From Pelovirga terrestris (GTDB taxonomy: Bacteria; Desulfobacterota; Desulfuromonadia; Desulfuromonadales; Geopsychrobacteraceae): a DNA stretch of 64,000 bases. A program made the translations under genes and the position numbers. The stretch covers positions 1 through 64,000 of the forward strand of contig NZ_JACWUN010000003.1 of NCBI RefSeq assembly GCF_014773365.1. Direction: 5' to 3'. Positions 15,947 through 23,812 of the stretch are shown one piece after another (positions within the stretch are counted from its first letter, which is position 1; every line of letters starts with the position of its first letter). A model generated the notes under the pieces. That model worked only from the letters and a program-made list of their open reading frames with translations. It did no database searches and was not told where the DNA came from.

Positions 15947-16918
15947 TCAGGCATTCAGAGCAAAATGCGCATCCAAATACTGATCTAGATCGACCTGCTC
16001 CCTGGCGACATTAAATTGCAGCATATAGTTCTGGGTCGCTGCAAAATCAGCTACGGTCGGGGCAAGACTGTCGAAGGTAATGCGCCCTTTCGGGGTCGTG
16101 AGCACTGTCTTGATGATCTCCGGACGCTGGCCCAGTAGCCGCACCGACAGTTGTGCCGCTTCATCCGGTTCACTCTGAATAAAGTGAGCCGTCCGGGTCA
16201 GTCCGGTGACCAGATCCTGCGCGATCTCCGGCTGATTGATGATGTTTTCTCGCAGATTCAGGACGCAGCAGATATGATCGTTCCAGATATCCTTGGAAAG
16301 GGTCAGCACCTTTCCGACCTGCTGTGCTTCGGCCTGAGCACCAAACGGCTCGGCGACGATGAATCCGTCAATACGGCGAGTCGCCAGCGCCATCACCATT
16401 TCCGGGGGCGCCATGTCGAGCAATCGGACATCAGAATCGGGGATCAGCCCATTTTCCGTCAGCACCTTGCGCAACAGCAGATTGTGGGTCGAAAAGGGGC
16501 TGGGGATGGCAATTGTTTTCCCCTTAAGATCACTAATGCTGTTGATATCATTGCCATTTCTTACGGTGATGACACTGCCGTTGCGATGTCCCAGCAACAC
16601 CGCCTTGATCGGCGCTCCGTTACGCCGCAGGGTCAAGCCGATGGGGGTCAGCAGAAAAGCTCCATCGACAGCGCCAGCGCGAAGAGCCTCTGCCGCTTCC
16701 GGCCAGGAGGAAAATTTGATCGGCTCCAGCTTGATATGCTCGAATCTGTGTTGCTGGGCGGCGATCATCAGCAGATGATCGGTAATGGGTAGATAGCCGA
16801 TTTTCAGCGTCTGTTTGCCGGTGGCAAACGCTCTGGAAACCCCTCCGGGAAAAGCGCCAAACACCGGAGCTGCGGCCAGCGTTGTCAATCCGACCTTGAT
16901 AAAGTCGCGTCTTTTCAT
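15947..16918 (-). CDS. NitT/TauT-type substrate-binding protein with Tat signal
   Basis: The 323-residue periplasmic ligand-binding protein of the importer. The N-terminus MKRRDFIKVGLTTLAAA carries a twin-arginine motif, so it is probably exported folded, possibly with a bound cofactor. The mature part begins near LKIGYLPITDHLLM and shows the two-lobe SsuA/NMT1-type fold (FSSWPEAAEALRAGAVDGAFL; LKGKTIAIPSPFSTHNLL; RRIDGFIVAEPFG). A Cys pair in DHICCVLNL is unusual. The ATG shares one nt with the CooS stop (TGATG), indicating tight coupling. The ligand is unknown; linkage to CooS hints at a small C1, N or S compound or a metal chelate (inference). Confidence 0.88.
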   Translation of the reverse strand: MKRRDFIKVGLTTLAAAPVFGAFPGGVSRAFATGKQTLKIGYLPITDHLLMIAAQQHRFEHIKLEPIKFSSWPEAAEALRAGAVDGAFLLTPIGLTLRRNGAPIKAVLLGHRNGSVITVRNGNDINSISDLKGKTIAIPSPFSTHNLLLRKVLTENGLIPDSDVRLLDMAPPEMVMALATRRIDGFIVAEPFGAQAEAQQVGKVLTLSKDIWNDHICCVLNLRENIINQPEIAQDLVTGLTRTAHFIQSEPDEAAQLSVRLLGQRPEIIKTVLTTPKGRITFDSLAPTVADFAATQNYMLQFNVAREQVDLDQYLDAHFALNA

Positions 16919-18870
16919 CAGTTTTCTCCTTTAGCAAAGGTTGTGGCAACAGCTTTCCAGCCGAGTTCACTGCGGCGTTGGTCAAAATCGAGAATAATTC
17001 GTTTGGCCAGGGTTGCTGGATCGGGTTCGATGACCATCACCGAACCCAGACTTTCACGGGTCTGTTCGTAGAAGAAACGAGCGACTTTGTCCGAACCACT
17101 GACCGGTGGAGAGATACAGTGGTAGGAGTTGATTCCCAGCAGGCGGAAACTTAAGGCGGCACCGACCCCTTTTTCGTTTGACCATTCCGGGCTCGAAAAG
17201 GCGAAAGGGGTTTGTTTTAGAGGCTTGCCGCAGGCGTCTGACAAGACCCGAAACAACGCTGATGCCCGGGCATTGTCGAGACACTCTCCCATGTGCCAGA
17301 CGGGTGGCAATTGATGCTGTTCCAGGACTCCCTGCAAACCTGAACCTGCCTGGCTTAAGCCGTCGGGATGACAGAAGCCGAGCTTGAGCAAGGCATAGGC
17401 GGCGCAGCCGTTGGTCAGAACCAGCACGTCGTTGGCGATCAGCTCGCGGGCCACGATGGTAATCGCCTCTTCGTAAACCAGCTTGGGATTGTTACACCCC
17501 ACCAGATTGACGACCCCTCGAATGTTGCCGTGCTTTAAATGATCAATGAGAACCGGTGCACCGCCAAAGGTTTCAAGAATATTTTCAACAGCGAACCCGA
17601 CCTCTGCGGCAACCCGCGCCGGCGGAATGAAAACCTTCCCGGACAGCCGTCCAGAAAAACTGTGAATGGCTTTTTCAATGATTTTTGTCGCTATTACGTC
17701 AGCCTGATCCAGATTGCTGTGATGATGATCAAACGCCAGGTGCTCGGCACCCGGCAAGCGGGCAGAATCGCTGGTTGTTATCACACGGGTATGAAAGCAG
17801 GCGGCAACATCCATAATGCCGGGGAAAACATCTTGCACATCAGCAACCCACAGATCCAGAGCCCCGGTCGCCAAAGCCAGTTCAGCCCCCATAGCGCTGG
17901 CTAAAGGCTGAATATCACCAAATTTTGCCAGCGCCGAATGGCCGGAACAGCAGATGCCGTAAAGACGAATACCGGACGCTCCCTGTTGCCGCGCTGCGGC
18001 GATCAGATCTTCGTTCCGTGCTGCTTTAACGATAGCGGCTACCAACACCGGTGAATGCCCGTGAACGGCAATATTGACGGAATCTTCTGTGATCGAACCC
18101 AGATTGACTTCTACCGTACTGCGCTTGGGCAGGCCATAAAGGCTGTCCATTGCGATACTGGAACCGACCACGCTGCTCCAGGCGAACGCCAGACCGCAAC
18201 GCAGCATTTGCTGCAGAATATTTTGCCAATCGCCATCAGTTCCAGTGGTGGTGCGGTGAAGGGCCTCGAACACTTCGTGATAGGCACCGATCGGCAGGAT
18301 ATCCAGTTCTTTCCAGACCGCCAGTCGCTCCGGCGGTGCCATCGCTTCCAGGGTACGATGCGGTCCGGGAAGCGTACGACACAGATCCTCCAGCAGAATC
18401 ATGGCGATTTCGCCAGCCAGTTCCTTAATCTCGCGCCCTTCTACATCCAAACCAAAACTGCGGGCGGCAGCCTGTACCTTTTCCGGCCCTAGGATCGGCA
18501 GATCAAGAGAACCGTCAGCAGCTCCTTTAAGAGCAAGCATCACCTCGCGACCCCGTGCGCCATGAGCGGATACCCCGGCAGCGACCCAGCGCAGGATGTT
18601 GCGCGCCGCAATCAGATGGGCATCGGCGCCGCAGACTCCGCGCGGACTTTTGGGGGTAATCCGGCACGGCCCCATATGACAGTTCTTGCAGCAGGTTCCA
18701 TTCAGTCCAAAACCACAATGGGGTTTCTGTGCATCAAAACGATCAAAAGCCGTTTCAAGACCAAGCTTATCCATGCGCTGAATCATCTCCCTGACAGAGG
18801 GATCCGGCGTTCGTTTCAACACGGTTTGTTTGTCGGGAAAATTGCGGATGTCATTTTTTCTTGTAGCCAT
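16918..18870 (-). CDS. cooS: Carbon monoxide dehydrogenase CooS homologue lacking one C-cluster cysteine
   Basis: A 650-residue cytoplasmic metalloprotein with the full CODH scaffold. The D- and B-cluster cysteines are all present (C52, C60, C61, C64, C69, C80). For the active-site C-cluster I see the His of VHGHSP (270/272), Cys in GICCSG (307/308), C459 in VGCNNPK, C489 in LTNGCAA, C530 in HMGECLD and the catalytic-type K567 in NEKG. The cysteine expected in the VDxQC motif is replaced by Asp347 (ADVQDVFP; codon 17830-17832). The His ladder after H103 is also reduced (SAHGARGREV). Deviant CooS proteins that miss a C-cluster Cys are known, and one, CooS-V of Carboxydothermus, was reported to hold a Fe/S/O hybrid cluster and not to turn over CO. 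This protein may be of that kind. First gene of a six-gene operon. Confidence 0.88.
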   Translation of the reverse strand: MATRKNDIRNFPDKQTVLKRTPDPSVREMIQRMDKLGLETAFDRFDAQKPHCGFGLNGTCCKNCHMGPCRITPKSPRGVCGADAHLIAARNILRWVAAGVSAHGARGREVMLALKGAADGSLDLPILGPEKVQAAARSFGLDVEGREIKELAGEIAMILLEDLCRTLPGPHRTLEAMAPPERLAVWKELDILPIGAYHEVFEALHRTTTGTDGDWQNILQQMLRCGLAFAWSSVVGSSIAMDSLYGLPKRSTVEVNLGSITEDSVNIAVHGHSPVLVAAIVKAARNEDLIAAARQQGASGIRLYGICCSGHSALAKFGDIQPLASAMGAELALATGALDLWVADVQDVFPGIMDVAACFHTRVITTSDSARLPGAEHLAFDHHHSNLDQADVIATKIIEKAIHSFSGRLSGKVFIPPARVAAEVGFAVENILETFGGAPVLIDHLKHGNIRGVVNLVGCNNPKLVYEEAITIVARELIANDVLVLTNGCAAYALLKLGFCHPDGLSQAGSGLQGVLEQHQLPPVWHMGECLDNARASALFRVLSDACGKPLKQTPFAFSSPEWSNEKGVGAALSFRLLGINSYHCISPPVSGSDKVARFFYEQTRESLGSVMVIEPDPATLAKRIILDFDQRRSELGWKAVATTFAKGEN

Positions 18871-19278
18871 AGGGAATCCTCAGTCGACAGGGACCGTTAT
18901 TTTCAATAAAGGGAAATGTAATATCATAGACAGGCCGATAGCCTATCTGATCAGTGTTGATCTGTTTAATTTTAGCTTAGCTAATTGGTGGGCTTTATAT
19001 TGTGTTTTTATATATTTGTCAATCTTAAATGTGGTGTTTATAAATTAATATACACAGTTAAGGATGTGGATATGACCTTTTGGATTTGTTAATTTTTTAA
19101 AAAGACAGACAGCCAAATAGACACACATCTTGTCGAGGATGCTATGAGCGTCAATATGCTGAGATTCAAAAACTTTAGGGAATGATTGCTATTTAGGGCG
19201 TTTTTCTAGATTGACAAAAACATTGGGTCTCTCGGATAGCAATCAGCCTCTAGGATGAGATGGATATTCCAGGGGATA
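18871..19278. other. AT-rich upstream region of the CooS operon
   Basis: About 400 nt without a gene. It must contain the promoter of the leftward CooS operon. Small palindromes GATAG-C-CTATC (about 18957-18967) and TTAGC-TTA-GCTAA (about 18972-18984) are visible. I cannot assign a regulator, and no convincing sigma-54 or CooA-type site was found. Confidence 0.45.
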
Positions 19279-20025
19279 TTAAGTGCGAAGAATAAGCTGG
19301 TAGAGAATCCCGCCCGCCGCACTGACGGCCAGTGTAGGAATCAAACCCACCTTGGTACGAAACAGGACGAAAAAAGCAGCCGCTGCAATAATCAGCGCCG
19401 GCAGATCTAGGGTATTCAAGGTCGGGATGAGGATACGGATGCCAGGGAAGGTCTGCACCGTCAGATGGCCAAAGAGCGTATTGAAGGAAAACCAGACCGC
19501 CAGATTGAGGATGACGCCAACTACCGCCGCCGTTACTGCTGTCAAGGCGGTTTTAAGGGAAAGGTTGCGATTAAACCTTTCTATGTAGGGGGCACCAAGG
19601 AAGATCCAGAGAAAGCAGGGCACAAAGGTGACCCAGGTCACGACGACAGAGGCCAATAGCCCCGCCGCCAAAGGAGAAAGCTCGTCGACCAGACGAAAAG
19701 CGCCCATAAAGCCGACAAACTGTACGACCTGGATCAAAGGCCCCGGTGTCGTCTCAGCCATGCCCAACCCATCAAGCATCTCCCCTGGTGCCAGCCAGCC
19801 GTAATCCTCCACCGCCCGCTGGGCCACATAGACAAGGACGGCGTATGCGCCTCCAAAGGTTACCACCGCCATCTTGCTGAAGAACACGCCTTGCGTCACA
19901 AAGAGATGTTCGGTGCCAAACACATAAACCAATAACGCAAGGGGGGCAAACCACAGGGGCAACCAGATGGCCAGCTGCCACAAACAGTGCCATATAATCA
20001 AATCCAAGACGCATATCTCGGTCAA
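19279..20025 (-). pseudogene. chrA: Chromate transporter ChrA, C-terminal half only
   Basis: The 248-residue frame corresponds to the second half of the two-domain ChrA family (full length about 400 residues or more). FFSKMAVVTFGGAYAVL, the conserved MLDGLGMAETTPGPLIQ and FVGFMGAF, then about five membrane segments are seen. The first CHR domain is missing, and residues 1-20 look like read-in sequence. Single-domain ChrA pairs exist, but this piece has no partner gene and begins within the linker, so I call it a truncated remnant. The 346-nt gap upstream contains only hairpins and repeats. Confidence 0.75.
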
Positions 20026-20157
20026 AACTTGCTACTTTTGAAAACAGGATCATCAATCCGATTTCCGTTTCCCATAGTAAGATCCTGACTTTTTACAAAC
20101 CTATTCGGTGCGATTTGTCTCTAGATGAAGGAAGGAATCATTCCTGCGCAACATAAA

Positions 20158-20196
20158 AAACTGACCCAACCATTTGGACTCTGGTTGGGTCAGTTT
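20158..20196. terminator. Strong hairpin, 15-bp perfect stem
   Basis: AAACTGACCCAACCA (20158-20172) pairs perfectly with 20182-20196 around a 9-nt loop, with A- and T-rich flanks. It probably ends leftward transcription from the AOR gene. Confidence 0.8.
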
Positions 20197-20214
20197 GATT
20201 ACGAATGATGATGG

Positions 20215-20338
20215 CTAAGAAAAAACGCACCAACTGCCGCGTTGCTGCGTTTATTTCGCTGCTTCGACGTACCTAAGTACGCTTCATTGCTCAACAAACG
20301 CGCGCCTTGCATTTGGCGCTTTTTGCTTAGCCAGCTAA
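20215..20338. repeat. Palindrome-rich intergenic repeat candidate
   Basis: Contains CGTAC-CTAA-GTACG (about 20268-20281) flanked by imperfect pairs such as GCTAAGAAAAAACGC near the left and GCGCTTTTTGCTTAGC near the right. This gives an extended inverted structure bounded by GCTAAG/CTTAGC. It resembles the REP-like palindromic units found between genes in many proteobacteria. Only one copy is in the window. Confidence 0.5.
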
Positions 20339-20371
20339 CCGGATACTTTTTGCGAAAGCATCAATGATGAT

Positions 20372-22249
20372 TTAAAAAAATTCCCGCAAGCTTTCATCTA
20401 TCCCCATCAGAGTTTCGTACCAAAACTCCTTGGCCGCATCAGCCTTGTCGCGATCAAACTTTTCAAGCCATTCCCCAAGGCGCGGGTCAGGGTCTTTGTC
20501 GACTTCTTTTTTGCGCTGCAGAAAACTCAGCAAATAGTCGATATTGGATTCCGATTCCCAGAAAATTGGGCTGTTACGGCTGTTAATCCGACTTGCAAGA
20601 ACATCAATGGATTGCAGGAACTTATCCTTGCAATTATAGAGCGAGCCCATGATTTCCGGCATCATTTCCTCGGCCCATCCACGGTGAAAGCGGCAGAGGC
20701 CCATGTTGTCTATAATCAACTCTTTTTTCATCCGCTCTGCACACATCCGCCCTAAGGCCCGGGGTGGGATGAAGTCGTAGCTGTAGATCATGTAATATTT
20801 GCCCATCATCGCCATCGGAGCGAGAACACCGGAGACCCAATACTGATTGGGAACCATCCACCCTCGGCGATTGTGAGCGGTATAGACGAATCGATTATGT
20901 AGTGCCGTTCCTTTCGCCCGTGAATGAATACGGCTCCATTTACGCACCCCTTCTCTAAAGTCAATAATACCGCGACGCTCCAGTATAGCGTCGATCAGTT
21001 CGCAGCCAAGTTCGGCATTGTGCATCGAATCTTGAACGACATCGAATTCTGTCATTTCCCACTTTGGCAATCGTGTGACGCCGAGTTCTGCGAGGGATAA
21101 AAGTTTCCCGTCGAGCAAATCCATCAGCCAAGCCAGAACACCTCCGCTTGAGATGGCGTCAAAACCCATGGCATCACAGTGATGGTTGAGCTTTTCCGCC
21201 GCCCGTTGGTCAAAAATACCGCACAACGGCCCCATGGTTTGGTAGGGCTCAAAGTCCTTCTTGTACGTTCCATTCATCTTCTTGCATACAGCGACACAGG
21301 GCTCACCACAGGTGGCTTGCTGTTTGTTTTTGATGGTCTCGTCGTTGAACTGTTTGAGGTAGTGATCAACAACCAAATTCTGATGCAGGGAAAGACGTTC
21401 ATCTTCGCTCCAGGAGTTCGTACGGTAATTGAAGGCCATAATTCGCCCCCCGACTGAGGCGTAATTAACGCCAAATGTTCCGCCAGTGTTGAACTTTTCG
21501 TCGAAGCGGTACTTGCTGGTCACCTCCAGATCTTTCTTCATCAACCGCAGATCATACTTGTTCTGAAACCACTCATCGGCCACCTTGCGATCACGGAAGT
21601 CTTCGTCAACCAGAGTGCCGCCATAGATAATCGCGACAATGCCGTGATTCTGCACCATCGCGCTACCAAAACCGCCACGACCGGCCCAGGTATCGACATG
21701 GCTAATCTCCCCCTTGTTAATTGGAACCGACATAATGCCGCCCATGTCGGTTTCCTGCGCCGACGGTCCGGTCACCAGAATACGCGGATCATTTTCGTAG
21801 CGCCCCTTGAACATCTCATAAACCTGGTCAGTGAGCGAGTACACCCCGGTTCTCCCGGAGTTCCAGATATTCTCAATATCGAGCGGAACAATCTCCACCT
21901 CAATCTCTTCACCATGAGTACGGTTCAGAAAAAGTACCGAGGGAACCGGAGCCTTGCCCACCAGGCTGAGCATGTTGATCCCCAAATTGTTGAAGACCAA
22001 CCCTGCCCCTCCCATGGAACTGATATAGTTCCCTTGCCAGCAAGGGGAAAAGCCGGTCAGCATCAGCCGATTCGAACCCGGCAAGATGGAGCCGGCAAAG
22101 ATGCCAACCCCGAAATTGAGACTGTGATGTTTCTCGGCCAGATGAATGCCGAGGTCAATCGGTCCGAAATATCGATCAAAACTGTATTTTTTTGTCTTGT
22201 AAAAACCGGTTGATGAATCGACCAAAAGTACTCTCTGAAACATATTCAT
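20372..22249 (-). CDS. Aldehyde:ferredoxin oxidoreductase family (tungsten-type)
   Basis: A 625-residue member of the AOR family, which binds a bis-pterin tungsten cofactor and a 4Fe-4S cluster and oxidises aldehydes (or reduces acids) with ferredoxin. Family marks: the N-terminal domain with NFGVGIFAGSILPGSNR and FSPCWQGNYISSMGGAG, GRGGFGSAMVQNHG for the pterin, GFDAISSGGVLAWLMDLLD, and DNMGLCRFHRGW with the fourth cluster Cys (C519). The N-terminal cluster cysteines are spaced C-x3-C-x3-C (C314, C318, C322) instead of the usual C-x2-C-x3-C. The gene stands alone. The substrate is unknown; it could also be a BamB- or WOR-like subgroup. Confidence 0.85.
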   Translation of the reverse strand: MNMFQRVLLVDSSTGFYKTKKYSFDRYFGPIDLGIHLAEKHHSLNFGVGIFAGSILPGSNRLMLTGFSPCWQGNYISSMGGAGLVFNNLGINMLSLVGKAPVPSVLFLNRTHGEEIEVEIVPLDIENIWNSGRTGVYSLTDQVYEMFKGRYENDPRILVTGPSAQETDMGGIMSVPINKGEISHVDTWAGRGGFGSAMVQNHGIVAIIYGGTLVDEDFRDRKVADEWFQNKYDLRLMKKDLEVTSKYRFDEKFNTGGTFGVNYASVGGRIMAFNYRTNSWSEDERLSLHQNLVVDHYLKQFNDETIKNKQQATCGEPCVAVCKKMNGTYKKDFEPYQTMGPLCGIFDQRAAEKLNHHCDAMGFDAISSGGVLAWLMDLLDGKLLSLAELGVTRLPKWEMTEFDVVQDSMHNAELGCELIDAILERRGIIDFREGVRKWSRIHSRAKGTALHNRFVYTAHNRRGWMVPNQYWVSGVLAPMAMMGKYYMIYSYDFIPPRALGRMCAERMKKELIIDNMGLCRFHRGWAEEMMPEIMGSLYNCKDKFLQSIDVLASRINSRNSPIFWESESNIDYLLSFLQRKKEVDKDPDPRLGEWLEKFDRDKADAAKEFWYETLMGIDESLREFF

Positions 22250-22425
22250 GCTTAATCCCTATCCTTTTTCGGTAGCGGCATGCTGCTTCCAGGTATTGTC
22301 ACCTCAACGCTCTTCCATTCAGAATGCGTGTATGAATATGGTTCTCTATCTATAAAGGCTATCAATTCCCTGCAGCCGTAATCAGTCACGCTGTATGGCT
22401 ATACCAACGATTCTCTATGATTTGA

Positions 22426-22480
22426 AGAGAGGTAGAAGAGGTTCTCGCGGCTCGTGGCGTGAGAGTCTGCTGGCCACACT
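22426..22480 (+). pseudogene. Tiny transposase remnant (IS6-like?)
   Basis: A short frame reads REVEEVLAARGVRV, close to the LRDVEELLAERGI-type segment of IS6-family and related transposases; the rest is lost. This is a weak call from one motif. The surrounding 280-nt gap (22250-22529) has no other feature. Confidence 0.35.
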
Positions 22481-22529
22481 TCAAAGGTCACTGCAATCAC
22501 TGAGAAGCCTACTTAATGCTTCTATCCAT

Positions 22530-22901
22530 TCACGGGTTACGGAATAAACAAAACGCCAACAATAACCAACCCATCAGGAAAGTCATGCCACCAATAGGTG
22601 TCACCATACCAAGAGCACGTACGCCGCTGACAACCATCACATAGAGGCTGCCGGAGAAAAGAACAATCCCGGAAAACAGTAGCCATCCTGAAGCCCGCAA
22701 CAGACCTGTCTGCGGAAACAGATGTATCAGTACCCCAAGTAAAATCAAACCCAGAGCATGAAACATGTGATACTGCACGCTGGTCTGCCAGGCCGCCAGC
22801 ATGTCTGGCGAAACTTTACTCTTTAGCCCATGAGCACCAAAAGCTCCGAACGCTACAGCAAGAAAAGCGTTGAGACTCCCCATTACGACAAAAAGCTTCA
22901 T
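22530..22901 (-). CDS. DUF423 (YgdD-type) membrane protein
   Basis: A 123-residue protein with four membrane segments. Family hallmarks: LNAFLAVAFGAFGAHGLK near the N-terminus, WQTSVQYHMFHALGLI, and VTPIGGMTFLMGW. Function unknown across the family. AAAGGAG precedes ATG 22901. Stand-alone and intact. Confidence 0.9.
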   Translation of the reverse strand: MKLFVVMGSLNAFLAVAFGAFGAHGLKSKVSPDMLAAWQTSVQYHMFHALGLILLGVLIHLFPQTGLLRASGWLLFSGIVLFSGSLYVMVVSGVRALGMVTPIGGMTFLMGWLLLAFCLFRNP

Positions 22902-22992
22902 ATCAACTCCTTTATATTGGATACTTTCTCTACAGTATAATCAATTGGGCCAAAAAAGATTAACAATCCATAGTTGCGACCATAAGTACCGC

Positions 22993-23024
22993 AAATCCCC
23001 GCTCGGCGATCCAGGCGGAGATTT
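22993..23024. repeat. Hairpin sharing a 22-nt core with the terminator at 7902-7934
   Basis: AAATCCCCGC (22993-23002) pairs imperfectly with GCGGAGATTT (23015-23024). The core CCCCGCTCGGCGATCCAGGC and two more bases equal the reverse complement of the 7902-7934 terminator. A relocated or recombined terminator, perhaps for DUF423 antisense or upstream reads. Confidence 0.65.
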
Positions 23025-23105
23025 CTGATAGTGCAGGATTTCCACAAAAGGACCGTTGACCACCAAATACGCCGTCAAGTTTAATGCAGGACAAAATGTA
23101 AACAT

Positions 23106-23330
23106 ATCCAGTGCTCAGGGCTGGACCCAGGCTTGCTTGAGCTGGAATTAACCGAAAGCATGATCATGGATGATCCCCAGGGAGCCCAAACCGCCCTGAT
23201 TGCGCTGAAAAAACTGGGGGTCTCATTAAGTCTGGACGACTTTGGTGCCGGCAGATGACATGGCCCGACTGTTACAGCAAGGCACCTGTTTACATGACCA
23301 GGTAGCCGGAGGCTCCGCAGAAAAAAATCA
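23106..23330 (+). pseudogene. EAL-domain (c-di-GMP phosphodiesterase) remnant
   Basis: A frame from about 23118 to the stop at 23255-23257 reads GLDPGLLELELTESMIM, then ALIALKKLGVSLSLDDFGAG, the classic EAL-domain core with the catalytic ELTES and DDFGAG motifs. It is cut just after DDFGAG. The next bases, in another frame, give DDMARLLQQGTC, which resembles the C-terminal LLQQG end of the same domain, so an internal deletion is likely. Both ends are missing; nonfunctional. It lies just upstream of a c-di-GMP riboswitch. Confidence 0.8.
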
Positions 23331-23410
23331 TTTTTTTAGAAGAAAATGGGAACCGAAGCCCCTCAGTCAGAAATTTTTAGGATGTCGTCTGGTATGATGG
23401 TCAAGAATAC

Positions 23411-23490
23411 CACCACAAAGAGCAAACCCGGAGCAATCCGGGGACGCAAAGCCACGGATCCCCCAGGGACAGCCGGGTTGCCGTAGACCC
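23411..23490 (+). ncRNA. Cyclic di-GMP-I (GEMM) riboswitch
   Basis: The GEMM-I conserved blocks appear in order: AGCAAACC (23421-23428), GGGACGCAAAGCCACGG (23441-23457) and GACAGCCGGGTTGCCG (23468-23483), with P2 and P3 stems between. The pattern is distinctive and common in Geobacter-like genomes. A hairpin GCAGA...TCTGC (23495-23519) just downstream may belong to the expression platform. The next large gene starts at 23809, about 320 nt downstream, so the switch likely controls the signalling operon 23809-27655, perhaps through the small frame at 23657. Confidence 0.9.
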
Positions 23491-23656
23491 ATTTGCAGAT
23501 AAGTTTTCAATCGTCTGCTAACGGTTCTTCGTCAAGCACATGACAAGGTGATCTATTGCCTCATTGTCTCCGGGGAATGGTTATTTAAATGAGCAACGCG
23601 GCAGCTTGAAAACCGTCCTTGCAGCGTCGTTCTTGATCGGAACACAGGGGGTAACT

Positions 23657-23812
23657 ATGACATCGTATGGCTTCCCGGCACAACTTTCTTTCATCACGGA
23701 TCTTTTTTTCAACACCCGTTTGCGCCAGGAGTTCGTTGCATCGATCGCCGACACATTGCAGGTATGGACCACTGTTGTGCTTACTGATCACATCGGTGGG
23801 AGGGCTTCATGA
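23657..23812 (+). CDS. Hypothetical 51-residue ORF between riboswitch and kinase
   Basis: ATG 23657 follows GGGGGT. The product has a hydrophobic middle and no recognisable family. Its stop overlaps the kinase start by 4 nt (ATGA), so it could act as a coupled leader. The same frame is open upstream to 23564. No homologue comes to mind; it may be noncoding. Confidence 0.3.
   Translation: MTSYGFPAQLSFITDLFFNTRLRQEFVASIADTLQVWTTVVLTDHIGGRAS

Noticed and set aside
16918-18870. Calling the CooS operon a standard CO-oxidising system
   Set aside because: CooF, CooC, hydrogenase and acetyl-CoA synthase genes are missing, and one C-cluster cysteine is Asp.
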